A stretch of 64,000 nucleotides of DNA from Propionibacterium sp. oral taxon 192 str. F0372 (GCF_000413315.1 NZ_KE340297.1:1744581-1808580); one strand, 5' to 3'; counted from the stretch's first letter, positions 44,466-53,565 are shown. The notes: generated by a model from the sequence alone, not told the origin. Program-made: numbers and translations.

Positions 44466-47400
44466 GTGACCGATCCGAACGCAGACATGTGGGCATGGGC
44501 CCACGAGCAGCATGTCGAGCCTGCGGTCGTTGTCGATTCTTCGGGGGTCCTAGCCATCCTCGTCGCGCACAACGGTGCCCAGTGGCTGCCGCGCACGCTG
44601 GTAGGCTTGGCGCGCCTGGATGCGCAGCCGGGGATGCTCGTGGTTGTCGATGCCGGCTCCACCGATGACACTCGTACCCTCTTGGACAAGGGCGTCGCCG
44701 ACGGGCTCATCGACTTGGTCGTTGACGGCGACGCAAGAGCCGGGTTCGGTGCGAACGTTAAACTCGCGATCCAGGCTGCCTCATCGACGATCACCCCCAC
44801 CCATTACTGGTTCCTGCACGATGATTCGGCTCCGGAACCCACCACCCTGACCCAGCTGCTGAATGGCGCGGAGACTCCCGATGAGGCTGGGCGTAAACCC
44901 GGGATCGTCGTCCCCAAACTGCTGCACCCGCGGCGACGTAACCACCCCGACCAGATGAGCGCGGTCGGTGAATCGATTGCTCCTTCCGGGGCGCGGGTTC
45001 TCACCATTGAGCCCGGTGACATCGATCAGCATCAGGTCGGGGCCGCCCCGGTGCTGGGTGCTTCCACCGCCGGATTGTTGGTGACCGCTGGGACTTGGCG
45101 GACCCTGGGTGGATTCGACGACCAGATCGTGCTCTTCCGCGACGGTGTCGACCTAGGCTGGCGCGCCAACGAAGCCGGCATATTGGTGCGTACCTGGCCG
45201 AAGGCTTCCCTGCGGCACGTTGAGGCGGGCCGGGTCGGTCTGCGGACCCAGGCTTTGTGCAAGGATTCGCGATCCCTGGATGCCCGCATGGGCATGATGG
45301 TGGTGGCAAAGCATTCCGAGAACCCCGGGCATGTCATCCGGCGAATGCGCCGCAAATCCTTCGGTCAGGCAATCGGTTTCCTGCTTGGTAAATCCCCGTC
45401 CATGGCGCGTGGCCAGCTGCGAGCTACGGCCCGGCTAGTCGCCGACCGGGAGAAGATCATTGCCGCTGCTGCGAAGACCTCCCACTCCGCGGTCCCCGCC
45501 ACCCTGCTACCGGGACGCGGTTGGGAACTGAGACATCTCGCCGACCGATGGGCTGGTCGGATTTCGGATTCCTACTACGACCTCATTGAGGATGAGGATT
45601 CCTCCGGGATGCTCGACGAACTGACCGGCGATGAATACGCAACCACTCAGCAGCAGTCTCGCATCGTCTCGCCCGCCCTCGCCGGGTTGGTGATCATGCT
45701 GATCGGCACCCTGATCGCCATGCGCTCCCTGCTGCACACCGGTTTCCTTGTCGGCCCAGGCCTGCTGCCCGCACCTGCAACCCTCGGGGATGCCTGGGGG
45801 GCGTGGGCCACCTCGGCTAATGGCCTGCCCGGCGCCAACGCCCCTTGGTTGGGTGTCATGGCCGTCTTCTCGACTCTATTCTTGGGACATCCGGACTGGT
45901 TCGCCACCTTTTTAGTCTGCGGAGGCCCGGCCTTGGCGTCATGGACGGCTTTCCGTTTTTTGCGCTCATTGTCGGGTCCGGGCTGGTGGACCCCGGTCCT
46001 GGCCATCGCCTACGGAGTGTGGTTGCCACTCATGGGGGCCACCGCGCTGGGTTCCCTGCATCTGTCGATGCTCGGGATCATGCTGCCGGTCATCGCCGGG
46101 TGGATCATCTCCTGGGCGACGCAGCGGGCCCGCGGCCCAGAGCGGTGGCGACGTCCGGCGAAGCTCGCCGGGGGGTTCGCGCTGCTGGCCGTCGCCATGC
46201 CCTGGACCTGGGCAATCGCCATCATCGTTGCGGTGGTGGTGATGATCAGGCGACGCACTGCGGCAGCCCTCCTAGAGGGTCTGCTGGTCATCATCGTGCC
46301 CCCCGTGGTACTGGTGCCGTGGCTACCGAGGCTCATTGCGGACCCTGGTCGGTTGTTCACCGGAACTGATCCGGTCTCCATGCCCGCGTCCGCCGCTCAC
46401 TCCGGGCTATGGGTACTCACCGGGGCTTCACAGGCCGGAGGAACCCCGGTCATCATGGGCGCCGTGGGGGTCATCGTGCTCCTGCTGGCAGCTGCCTTGG
46501 GGGCGGTACGCAGTCGGGATCTTGATGGATTGGCGAAGTGGACGCTGGTGCTGCTCGCGATGATGGCTCCCGCTGCAGCGGTGGGTGTCACCCGTTTTGT
46601 GGTCCCGGTCGCAGGCATCCTGGTCCGGCTGGATCCGGTCCCATGGCTGCTCACCTGGGGATTTGCGATGATCTCCCTGGTGGCTGCGGGCATGGGGCAT
46701 CGCAAGGACCGGACGATAGACGACTCGGACAAGGACATCGACCGCAACGACCAGTTCAACCGGAGCCGGATAGTTCTTGGGGCACTTGCCTTGGTAGTGG
46801 CCGTCATCGGTGTCTGCTGGTGGATGACCGGGGCCATGGCCACCTTGCAACGTCAAGATGAGGTCTTGCCCAGCTATGTGGCCGGGGTACAGGATTCCGA
46901 ACGCCGGACCAGGACCTTGATGGTGGATCTCAGCTCGGGGATCGCCGCGGTCAATGTGGCATCGGACACCCAGCCTGCCTGGGGCTCTGCCGAGGTGCCA
47001 ATGATGGCCGCATCGGCTTCCGGGGCCCTCGACCAAGTGGCCCAGCAATTCGCACAGGGTCAGCCCGCTGACGATCTGGCTGATCGGCTGGCCGATCTCG
47101 GAGTGGGACATGTCTGGCTGCGGGGGGCTTCCCCGCAGGCCGTGACCGAGCTGTCGACCAGCCCTGGGTTAGGGCAGGCAGTCGTCGATGACAATACCGT
47201 GGTGTTCATCGTCACGTCACAGCCCTCGCGCTGGAACTGGGACAGGGACCGTTTGGTGCTTGCCGAGCCGGTGGACCCAGCTTGGCAAGCATCGATCGAC
47301 GGGAACAAACTGGAACGGGTCGATTCGGGCGACTGGCGGGTTGCTTGGGATGCCGGCTCGGCGCGTGGTGAGATCCGTTTCTGGGCCACCCCGGACGTCG

Positions 47401-47507
47401 GATGGATCATCTGGGAAATTGTGGTGAGCATGGGGTTGGTCGTGTTGATGGCGCCGAGCGCTCAACGGGTTGCTGCGCCGCGCCGAGCCCTGGGAGGTAC
47501 ACGATGA
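44466..47507 (+). CDS. Large membrane glycosyltransferase (family 2 catalytic domain plus polytopic membrane domain)
   Basis: 1013 residues. Residues 25-270 form a GT-A/GT2 domain (AILVAHNGAQWLPRTLVGLA; VDAGSTDDT; WFLHDDSAPEP as metal-binding Asp-Asp; GGFDDQIVLFRDGVDLGWRA). A helical linker precedes about ten to twelve transmembrane segments (about 400-790) and an extracytoplasmic C-terminal region, with a final TM helix near 980-1000. It probably builds a wall or surface glycopolymer. GTG 44466 follows TAGGCT (44454-44459) by 6 nt, a leaderless arrangement. Coupled to the DUF5719 gene by an ATGA overlap. Confidence 0.87.
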   Translation: MTDPNADMWAWAHEQHVEPAVVVDSSGVLAILVAHNGAQWLPRTLVGLARLDAQPGMLVVVDAGSTDDTRTLLDKGVADGLIDLVVDGDARAGFGANVKLAIQAASSTITPTHYWFLHDDSAPEPTTLTQLLNGAETPDEAGRKPGIVVPKLLHPRRRNHPDQMSAVGESIAPSGARVLTIEPGDIDQHQVGAAPVLGASTAGLLVTAGTWRTLGGFDDQIVLFRDGVDLGWRANEAGILVRTWPKASLRHVEAGRVGLRTQALCKDSRSLDARMGMMVVAKHSENPGHVIRRMRRKSFGQAIGFLLGKSPSMARGQLRATARLVADREKIIAAAAKTSHSAVPATLLPGRGWELRHLADRWAGRISDSYYDLIEDEDSSGMLDELTGDEYATTQQQSRIVSPALAGLVIMLIGTLIAMRSLLHTGFLVGPGLLPAPATLGDAWGAWATSANGLPGANAPWLGVMAVFSTLFLGHPDWFATFLVCGGPALASWTAFRFLRSLSGPGWWTPVLAIAYGVWLPLMGATALGSLHLSMLGIMLPVIAGWIISWATQRARGPERWRRPAKLAGGFALLAVAMPWTWAIAIIVAVVVMIRRRTAAALLEGLLVIIVPPVVLVPWLPRLIADPGRLFTGTDPVSMPASAAHSGLWVLTGASQAGGTPVIMGAVGVIVLLLAAALGAVRSRDLDGLAKWTLVLLAMMAPAAAVGVTRFVVPVAGILVRLDPVPWLLTWGFAMISLVAAGMGHRKDRTIDDSDKDIDRNDQFNRSRIVLGALALVVAVIGVCWWMTGAMATLQRQDEVLPSYVAGVQDSERRTRTLMVDLSSGIAAVNVASDTQPAWGSAEVPMMAASASGALDQVAQQFAQGQPADDLADRLADLGVGHVWLRGASPQAVTELSTSPGLGQAVVDDNTVVFIVTSQPSRWNWDRDRLVLAEPVDPAWQASIDGNKLERVDSGDWRVAWDAGSARGEIRFWATPDVGWIIWEIVVSMGLVVLMAPSAQRVAAPRRALGGTR

Positions 47508-49045
47508 GCGCCAGACGGGCGATGGCTGAGGAACCGAGCGAGAGCACCGACACCCTTGAGATCTCTGCCATCAGGCGTGGGGTCGACTGGGATCTTGACA
47601 TCGATCCGAGGAAACCGCGACGGGCCTTGGTCGAGCAGGTTGCCGCGATGGATTTCGCGCCGACAAACGAGGGAACCTGGGCCAGGCTCATTGAGGAGGA
47701 AACTCCCGATCCCCAGCCGGAACCGAAAGAGGCCCCGGCCACAGCACCCCGCTCGGCGAAGGCGTCCGGGATTGAGGTCCTGGTGGTGTTCAAGGACCTG
47801 GTTCATCGCCCGGTTGCCCCGGTTCTGATGGTCATCGGGGTGGTGCTGGGTGTTGTGGCAGGAGCATTCCCCGCCGAACAAGCGGCCACTGACCGGGTCA
47901 TTCCGCTGGTCACCTCGGTTTCCAAGGTATGTCCCTCGGTGGATGGCACGCTGAACGTGGTCTCCTCGGATGGTTCACAACACGACAGCTCGGAACTGTC
48001 CGATGCATCGTCGGTGTTTGCCACCGTCGTGGCGCCCATGGACCAGCAGGTCTCCTTGGCTGGTGGCACGCTCATCACCGGAGACAATCGTTCGGCGTGG
48101 GCCGATTGCCGCCGGGCTGCCACCGACCAGTACGTGCAGGTGCCTGGGGGACAGGGTGCGGTGCTCGAACTGGCGAATCCCGACCTGGCCGATGCCCTGC
48201 TGGACGTCACCCTCAGTGGACCCGACGGTGAAATCACTGGCGATGGCCTGCGCGGAATCACCGTCCCCGGTTCTTCCAGGATCACCATCAATCTTGGAGC
48301 TTACGCGAACACCGACACCGCCCTGGGCGCCAGGATCCGCTCATCCATCGGACGGATTGCGGCTTGGTCTGTGGTAAGTAGGGGCATGACTGCCGGTGTC
48401 GTCGGCGCAACCAGCCAAACAACCGAATTTGTGGTCCCGGCGGCACCCACTGGCACCCGGACCGAACTGTTGTTGACCAATCCGGGAACCACCCGCAATG
48501 TAGTGAACATCACCGCCAACGGAACTGCCGGGCCGCTGCCCTTGCAGCAGGACAAGGTCACTCTCGATGCCCAGCGTACGACAGTGCTGGACTTGAGTGA
48601 TGCATTGGGCGGTCAACAGGCTGGGTTTACCCTCACCGGGCGCGATCCGTTCGCGGTGACGGCGTTGGTCGTTACCGACTCGGATGCCGATTTCGTCCCA
48701 GGTCAGCCCAAGGAGTCGCTGAACAGCACCCAGCAACTGCTCGCTGCGATTCCCGGTCCCGGAGACGTCCAAGTGGTCAACCCTGATGAGGGCGACGCGT
48801 TGGTCGTCATCGACTGGGGGGAGGGCCAGGCCCCCTCAAATCTGAAGGTTTCCTCCAAGGCGGTGGCTTCGGTGGCCATTCCACAGGGAGTGAGTCGGAT
48901 GAGCATCACATCCACCCTTCCGGTGAGCGTCTCGGCAGCGATCCGGGGAGGTGAGGTGCCGGGACTGGCGATGATCGTGGCCGTGCAGGTGCCACAGGCG
49001 CAGGCGTCGATGCCATTGGATTACGACCCGTCGCTGGGCCGCTGA
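47504..49045 (+). CDS. DUF5719 family membrane-anchored extracytoplasmic protein
   Basis: 513 residues: a cytosolic acidic/Pro-rich N-terminus (1-95), one transmembrane helix (PVLMVIGVVLGVVAGAF), then an extracytoplasmic all-beta region with repeated TELLLTNPGTTRNVVNIT-like strands, as in DUF5719 proteins encoded after large GT2 genes in actinobacteria. Probably a partner of the glycosyltransferase. Its 3' end lies only 2 bp from the convergent metallopeptidase-like gene, leaving no room for a terminator. Confidence 0.82.
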   Translation: MSARRAMAEEPSESTDTLEISAIRRGVDWDLDIDPRKPRRALVEQVAAMDFAPTNEGTWARLIEEETPDPQPEPKEAPATAPRSAKASGIEVLVVFKDLVHRPVAPVLMVIGVVLGVVAGAFPAEQAATDRVIPLVTSVSKVCPSVDGTLNVVSSDGSQHDSSELSDASSVFATVVAPMDQQVSLAGGTLITGDNRSAWADCRRAATDQYVQVPGGQGAVLELANPDLADALLDVTLSGPDGEITGDGLRGITVPGSSRITINLGAYANTDTALGARIRSSIGRIAAWSVVSRGMTAGVVGATSQTTEFVVPAAPTGTRTELLLTNPGTTRNVVNITANGTAGPLPLQQDKVTLDAQRTTVLDLSDALGGQQAGFTLTGRDPFAVTALVVTDSDADFVPGQPKESLNSTQQLLAAIPGPGDVQVVNPDEGDALVVIDWGEGQAPSNLKVSSKAVASVAIPQGVSRMSITSTLPVSVSAAIRGGEVPGLAMIVAVQVPQAQASMPLDYDPSLGR

Positions 49046-49047
49046 GT

Positions 49048-49485
49048 TCACCATTGGTCGTCGATGTTCGGGTCCAGATCGGGCATCGAGCGACCGGTAA
49101 GCCCGGACAGCTGTTCAACCAAGGTGTAGTGCACCAGTTCCCGCAGCTCTGCCCGGCTGCTTGCCCGACGCTCCAGCGGGCGGCGGAATAGAACGATGCG
49201 TGCCGGACGGGTGGTGCTGGATTCCATGGCTGCGGCCAGCGGGACCCGGTCGACCAGATCCCAGGACATCGCGCCGGTTGGCACGTCCTCTACGCCGATA
49301 TCTATCGCGGTGATCACCTCGGGGCAGGTTGTCATCAGATGCCGCACGGATTCGTCCATGACCTGCAGGAAAAACTCGGCCGGGGATGTACGCCCCTTGA
49401 TCGGAGAGGCCCGGCGCGTGTAGCGATTGGGCAGGGACATCGGTCCACGTACCCCGCGGCCATGCCGGTCTCTCCTGGAACCCAT
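49048..49485 (-). CDS. Metallopeptidase-family (DUF1025-like) protein lacking HExxH
   Basis: 145 residues from ATG 49485, related to the actinobacterial 'metallopeptidase family' found at the Rv3259 position (RRDRHGRGVRGPMSLP; VEDVPTGAMSWDLVDRVPLA; ARIVLFRRPLERRA). Where zincin relatives have HExxH the sequence reads LVHYTLVEQLSGLTG, so metal-dependent peptidase activity is doubtful. TAGAGT (49493-49498 on the minus strand) ends 7 nt before the ATG, a leaderless start. Divergent from DUF3499. Confidence 0.78.
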   Translation of the reverse strand: MGSRRDRHGRGVRGPMSLPNRYTRRASPIKGRTSPAEFFLQVMDESVRHLMTTCPEVITAIDIGVEDVPTGAMSWDLVDRVPLAAAMESSTTRPARIVLFRRPLERRASSRAELRELVHYTLVEQLSGLTGRSMPDLDPNIDDQW

Positions 49486-49531
49486 GTGGCGCACTCTAGC
49501 GCTGCAGCGCCGATGGACTAATTTTGACCCT

Positions 49532-49909
49532 GTGATGATGAGGCGGTGTTCGCGCAACGGCTGCGGGGAACAGGCAGTGGCGACGCTGACCTATGCGATG
49601 GCCGAGCGCACCGCGGTCATCGGCCCGTTGTCACCCAGTGGAAGTCGTTCCGGCTACGACTTGTGTGCCAGGCATGCTGAACGGTTCACCGTTCCCCGGG
49701 GATGGGAGTTGATCCGGCTGGCCGCACCCTCGGAACTCACCCCGGTTCCCGACGAGGACGACCTGATGGCCTTGGCCGATGCGGTTCGCCGGATCGGGTT
49801 GGCTGATGACGCAGAGCACCCACCTACCCCTGATCCGGACACGGTGGTGGAGATTGGGCGACGAGGTCATTTGCGGGTCATCACCGATGCTGACCGGCTG
49901 CACGGCTAG
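49532..49909 (+). CDS. DUF3499 family protein (zinc-ribbon-like)
   Basis: 125 residues starting MMMRRCSRNGCGEQAVATLTY, with a C-x4-C pair and a later C-x2-H (DLCARHAERF) forming a likely zinc site, then an acidic tail. DUF3499 is a conserved actinobacterial family of unknown function. The start GTG 49532 has TAATTT (49519-49524) 7 nt upstream and is immediately followed by two in-frame ATG codons. Its TAG stop lies inside the -10 hexamer of the next gene. Confidence 0.82.
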   Translation: MMMRRCSRNGCGEQAVATLTYAMAERTAVIGPLSPSGSRSGYDLCARHAERFTVPRGWELIRLAAPSELTPVPDEDDLMALADAVRRIGLADDAEHPPTPDPDTVVEIGRRGHLRVITDADRLHG

Positions 49910-49912
49910 TCT
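49907..49912 (+). promoter_or_regulatory. -10 element (TAGTCT) overlapping the DUF3499 stop codon
   Basis: TAGTCT ends 6 nt before GTG 49919, and its first three bases are the DUF3499 stop codon. This implies a separate leaderless promoter embedded at the end of the upstream gene. Confidence 0.5.
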
Positions 49913-49918
49913 ATTCGG

Positions 49919-50689
49919 GTGAACATCGAAGACCTCCGGATCATCGCCTTCGACCTCGACGACACCTTGGCCGAATCGAAATCGGCCCTGGAACCCGGGG
50001 TGGGGCGGGTGCTGTCTCGGCTGCTGGAGCAGCTGGAGGTGTGCATCATCTCTGGTGGGCGCTTCGAGCAGTTCGAGGCCCAAGTGCTAGATCATCTGCC
50101 CGCCGATACCGGTCTTTCCCGGTTACACCTGATGCCCACCTGCGGCACCCGCTATCTGCGATTTATGGATGATGGCTGGCGGCAGGTTTATGCTCACGAC
50201 CTTACCGATGGACAGAAGGTCCGGGCGATCAAGGCCCTGGAGAGTTCGGCGCGTGCGCTCGGTCTGTGGGAGAGCGGGGAGAAGGTACGCGGTGACCGAA
50301 TCGAGGACCGCGGTTCTCAGATCACTTTCTCGGCCTTGGGACAGGAGGCTCTAGTCGCCGAAAAGAAGGCCTGGGACCCCGATGGCAGCCGTCGTGAGGC
50401 GCTGCGAGCCGCAGTTGCCGAGTTGCTGCCCGATCTTGAGGTGCGTGCTGGTGGTTCCACTTCCATTGATGTCACCGCTCGCGGTATCGACAAGGCCTAT
50501 GGAATGCGTCGGCTGGCAGAACAGACCGGAATCGGTCTTGATGACATGCTGTTCGTCGGTGACCGGCTGATGCCTGGTGGCAATGACTACCCGGTGGCGG
50601 CCATGGGTGTCGCCACCCATGCGGTGACTGGTCCCGCAGACACGGTCGCCTATCTGGAGAACCTGATCACCACATTGGAGGAACGATGA
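49919..50689 (+). CDS. HAD-IIB phosphatase-fold protein resembling eukaryotic-type phosphomannomutase
   Basis: 256 residues. The HAD nucleophile motif FDLDDTL (Asp12, Asp14) is followed by IISGGRFEQFEAQVL, parallel to the GG-DFEKVQEQL segment of eukaryotic PMM. The C-terminal part shows SIDVTARGIDKAYGMRRL and FVGDRLMPGGND ... TGPADT, closely paralleling the PMM2 FGDKTMPGGND ... TAPEDT region. It sits in the slot that manB occupies in mycobacteria, between DUF3499 and the SIS gene. Conversion of Man-6-P to Man-1-P is therefore a good hypothesis. Start GTG 49919, apparently leaderless. Confidence 0.72.
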   Translation: MNIEDLRIIAFDLDDTLAESKSALEPGVGRVLSRLLEQLEVCIISGGRFEQFEAQVLDHLPADTGLSRLHLMPTCGTRYLRFMDDGWRQVYAHDLTDGQKVRAIKALESSARALGLWESGEKVRGDRIEDRGSQITFSALGQEALVAEKKAWDPDGSRREALRAAVAELLPDLEVRAGGSTSIDVTARGIDKAYGMRRLAEQTGIGLDDMLFVGDRLMPGGNDYPVAAMGVATHAVTGPADTVAYLENLITTLEER

Positions 50690-50874
50690 TCGACGAGTTG
50701 GGTCTCACAAGCCAATTCTTGGAGATTGCCGCCTGTCCTGCCTGCCACAGCTCTTTCGCCGTGGACTATGAATTGGCGGAACTGGTGTGCGTGAATGCCG
50801 AATGCGCCCTGGCCTATCCGGTGCGCGATGGCATCCCGGTTCTTTTGGTCGGCCAAGCACGCAAGGTCGGCTGA
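50686..50874 (+). CDS. Trm112 family small zinc-binding protein
   Basis: 62 residues with the Trm112 pattern: CPACHSSF, a second pair CVNAEC and YPVRDGIPVLL. Eukaryotic Trm112 activates methyltransferases; bacterial homologues beside mannose-metabolism genes are of unclear function. Overlaps the HAD gene by ATGA, and the SIS gene starts 2 nt after its stop, so the three are one translation unit. Confidence 0.87.
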   Translation: MIDELGLTSQFLEIAACPACHSSFAVDYELAELVCVNAECALAYPVRDGIPVLLVGQARKVG

Positions 50875-50875
50875 G

Positions 50876-51901
50876 ATGCCCACCTTCGACGAGGCACGCA
50901 TCGACGATCCAGCCGCGCTGGCGGCTCACGACACAGTACTGCGCACTCTTGCTGGAGCGGGGGCTCGGATCAGGATCGAGGCAACCGATGTTGAATGGCC
51001 TGCATCCCTCGGCCAGCTCTCGTCGGTGGATCGGCCTCGTGGGGTGGTCGTTGCAGGGGCCGAAGCCCGGCTGGTGCGGGCCGTGCTGGAACCGGTGTGC
51101 CCGGTGCCGTTGGTCGCTTGGTCTTTGGGCGGGTTACCCGGTTGGGTGGGCCCGCTCGATCTCGTCGTGGTGCTCGCCAGTGATGAGGCGGGGCAGCAGT
51201 CGGCAGCTTTGATGGCCACCGTCGACGAGGCGGTGCGTCGTGGAGCCCAGTTGTGGTTGGCGGCCCCATCGGATTCCGTGCTCGTCGGGCGAGGGGAGCG
51301 GGCCAGTGTTCGGATCCCGACCCGCACTGGTGACCCACTGGCTGCTGCAGTGGTGGTGCTGGAGATGTTCGGGCGTATCGGTCTGGGACCCGCGGTGAAT
51401 ACCGTGAATGCCGCGGAGGCCGCCGACATGGTGGCCGAGGCCTGCTCGCCGTTCCGGGATTTGTCGAATAATCCCGCCAAGGACCTCGCCTGTGCCCTGG
51501 GTGATGCAGAGCCACTCATCTGGGGTGGATCGGTGCTTGCCGGTCGCGCGGCTCGCCGGATGGCCGAGGCTATCCGGCGTTGTTGCGGATGTCATGCTCT
51601 GGCGGCTGATGCATCTGAGGTGATCGCTGTCATGCAGCATGTGGCGCCCAGGGACGTCTTCGCAGATCCCTTCGAGAACGGGACGAAACGCAGGGAGGCT
51701 TTGGTAATGCTCGACGACGCTGAGAGCGATGATCTGTCCGAGGCCATCACCCGTGAGGTGATCTCTGTAGCGACAGCGATGGACGTCCCCATCCAGCGGA
51801 TCGCTAGTTCACACGGCAGTGCCCTGGACCGTTACCTGACCTTGTTATTGCACGGGCTTTATGCGGTGGCCTATCTGGAGGTTGGCCTGTCGGATCGGTG
51901 A
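50876..51901 (+). CDS. SIS domain protein related to phosphoglucose/phosphomannose isomerase
   Basis: 341 residues matching the actinobacterial Rv3256c-type SIS protein. An N-terminal SIS-like half has VVVLASDEAGQQSAALMATV. The C-terminal half, with NNPAKDLACAL, IWGGSVLAGRAARRMAEAI and SHGSALDRYLTLLLHGLYAVAYLEV, resembles the bifunctional PGI/PMI dimer interface. It may supply Man-6-P for the GDP-mannose route (PMM-like HAD, ManC). Catalytic competence is uncertain. Confidence 0.78.
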   Translation: MPTFDEARIDDPAALAAHDTVLRTLAGAGARIRIEATDVEWPASLGQLSSVDRPRGVVVAGAEARLVRAVLEPVCPVPLVAWSLGGLPGWVGPLDLVVVLASDEAGQQSAALMATVDEAVRRGAQLWLAAPSDSVLVGRGERASVRIPTRTGDPLAAAVVVLEMFGRIGLGPAVNTVNAAEAADMVAEACSPFRDLSNNPAKDLACALGDAEPLIWGGSVLAGRAARRMAEAIRRCCGCHALAADASEVIAVMQHVAPRDVFADPFENGTKRREALVMLDDAESDDLSEAITREVISVATAMDVPIQRIASSHGSALDRYLTLLLHGLYAVAYLEVGLSDR

Positions 51902-51944
51902 AGGCTGGGACTCGTCTTCACCCGGGCCGTCAACTGGTGGGATC

Positions 51945-51956
51945 CCAACTAGTTGG
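51945..51956. repeat. 12-bp perfect palindrome
   Basis: CCAACTAGTTGG lies 44 bp after the SIS gene stop, ahead of the terminator hairpin. Possible protein-binding site or chance. Confidence 0.35.
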
Positions 51957-52018
51957 TGTCGTGCAGCGCGCGGGTGTGGGAAGAGGTATGTACGTGCGGG
52001 ATCTGAGGAAGACTGGGT

Positions 52019-52066
52019 TGCGCCCTGTTGATCCAGCGCAGTTAACGACCGGACCAACAGGGCGCA
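52019..52066. terminator. Hairpin between the SIS gene and the convergent GH6 gene
   Basis: 12-bp perfect stem (52019-52030 and 52055-52066) with a 24-nt loop. It lies between two convergent genes and is the only strong structure in that gap. Confidence 0.7.
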
Positions 52067-52110
52067 GATGTCTCATCCCCGATGAAGGGGACCTATCAGT
52101 ATCAGGAGTA

Positions 52111-53550
52111 TCAGGGAGCTTCCCAGTATTCGATGGTACCGGCCTTCACTCCATTTTCAACGACCTTCAATGCGAGATCGGGGAAGAACTTTCCTGCCTC
52201 TGGGTCGCCCGGATGGCACACGCCATCCGATTCGCCGACCGGCTTGGCCCACACATATGCGTCAGCATGGGCACCGGTGGTATTGCTCGTCGGGCGTGTA
52301 CCCACAGCGGCGGTCGAGTTATTGCAGGTCAGGAACTTCCCGCCCGGGTTGGAGTCGGGCTGAAGGGCAACACCATTGCGGCTGGTGTCGACCACGTAGT
52401 GCTTTCCTGCAACGCCCTTCGCTTCGAGGGTCTTGACGAATTGCTCGGCCCATGCCTCTTCGACAGGGGTCGTGCCGGACGAGGAGACGTTCATGGCGAA
52501 ACCGCGCATGTACTTGATGCCTCCATCGATCACGGCATCTGCGGCCGACTCCTGATTGAGCTGACCGGAACCGGCATGGATGTAGAGGGCGGCGTTGGGG
52601 TTGTTGGCCTGGAACTTCTGTCCGACATAGGTGAGCAGTGGGGCTCGCTCTTTGCGGATCTCTGCTTTGCCGCAGTAGCTGATTGCGTCGGGTTCCACGA
52701 TCACCATGACGGTCTGGTCGCCGACCATGGCCGAAACCCGGTCGATCCATGCCCTGTAGTTCCCAGGAGTCTCATGACCACCGGACGACAAAGAGCCGCA
52801 GTCGCGATGGGGAATGCCATACAGGGCGATCTGGGCAACCTGGTTGGCTGCCTTGGCCCTGTCCAGCAGTTTCTTCAGTCGCGCGTCTGCATCTGATGAC
52901 ACGCCGTCATACCACGCCACACTGGGGGTATAACCGATGTTGTAGTAGGCGCGTTTTTTATCCGGATCAGTCTCCTTCTGGTACGCCCAGTAGGCCGCGG
53001 TATTGGTCGGCAGATAAGGGGTGCCGGTCGCTGCAGCGGGCTTCTTGTCGCTGGAGGCAGCTGGTGTGGTGGGCACATTCCAGCGAATGGCGGCATTGCC
53101 CCACACTGCGCCGGTCGTCGTTGAGGTGTTTGCACCGTCGGTCGCGGTCTCCCATGTATTGCCGGCGTCCACGATGGCGTTGTTGATGGATAAGTCGACA
53201 CCATTTCCGCCGCTGATCGACCGCACCCATAGGTTCCGGTCTCCGGTCTGGTTCATGGCGTCATTGCCGAAGAACAGGTCAACACTGTCGGTGCTCTTCA
53301 GGTCTGCCGTCAGTGGAATCTTGTAAACGGTGTAGTCGGTCGAGTTGACCGTAAAACGGCCTTGGTCGACGCCGTTGACCCGCACTTGGACATCGGGGCC
53401 TGCTCCATCGCTGAGGGTTGCTTTCGCAGTCACGCTGAGGGTGGGGGAGGCAGTTGCGGTCGGAGCGAAGACCGGAAGCGCCATGGACACCATTGAGGAG
53501 CCAACCACGGCAACGGCAAGACTGGTTTTTCTGAGGTGTGAAACAGTCAT
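52111..53550 (-). CDS. Secreted glycoside hydrolase family 6 (endoglucanase/cellobiohydrolase-like) with N-terminal carbohydrate-binding domain
   Basis: 479 residues. A signal peptide (cleavage near PTATA-SPT) is followed by a beta-sandwich of about 100 residues resembling CBM60/xylan-binding modules (VQVRVNGVDQGRFTVNSTDY; DSVDLFFGNDA) and a Ser/Ala/Lys linker. The GH6 domain then shows the family signature IALYGIPHRDCGSLSSGG, VMVIVEPDAISY, HYVVDTSRNG and DAYVWAKPVGESDG with conserved catalytic Asp positions. It should cleave beta-1,4-glucan outside the cell. An inverted repeat upstream (53566-53580) may control it. Confidence 0.88.
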   Translation of the reverse strand: MTVSHLRKTSLAVAVVGSSMVSMALPVFAPTATASPTLSVTAKATLSDGAGPDVQVRVNGVDQGRFTVNSTDYTVYKIPLTADLKSTDSVDLFFGNDAMNQTGDRNLWVRSISGGNGVDLSINNAIVDAGNTWETATDGANTSTTTGAVWGNAAIRWNVPTTPAASSDKKPAAATGTPYLPTNTAAYWAYQKETDPDKKRAYYNIGYTPSVAWYDGVSSDADARLKKLLDRAKAANQVAQIALYGIPHRDCGSLSSGGHETPGNYRAWIDRVSAMVGDQTVMVIVEPDAISYCGKAEIRKERAPLLTYVGQKFQANNPNAALYIHAGSGQLNQESAADAVIDGGIKYMRGFAMNVSSSGTTPVEEAWAEQFVKTLEAKGVAGKHYVVDTSRNGVALQPDSNPGGKFLTCNNSTAAVGTRPTSNTTGAHADAYVWAKPVGESDGVCHPGDPEAGKFFPDLALKVVENGVKAGTIEYWEAP

Positions 53551-53565
53551 GATGACATCATGCCT

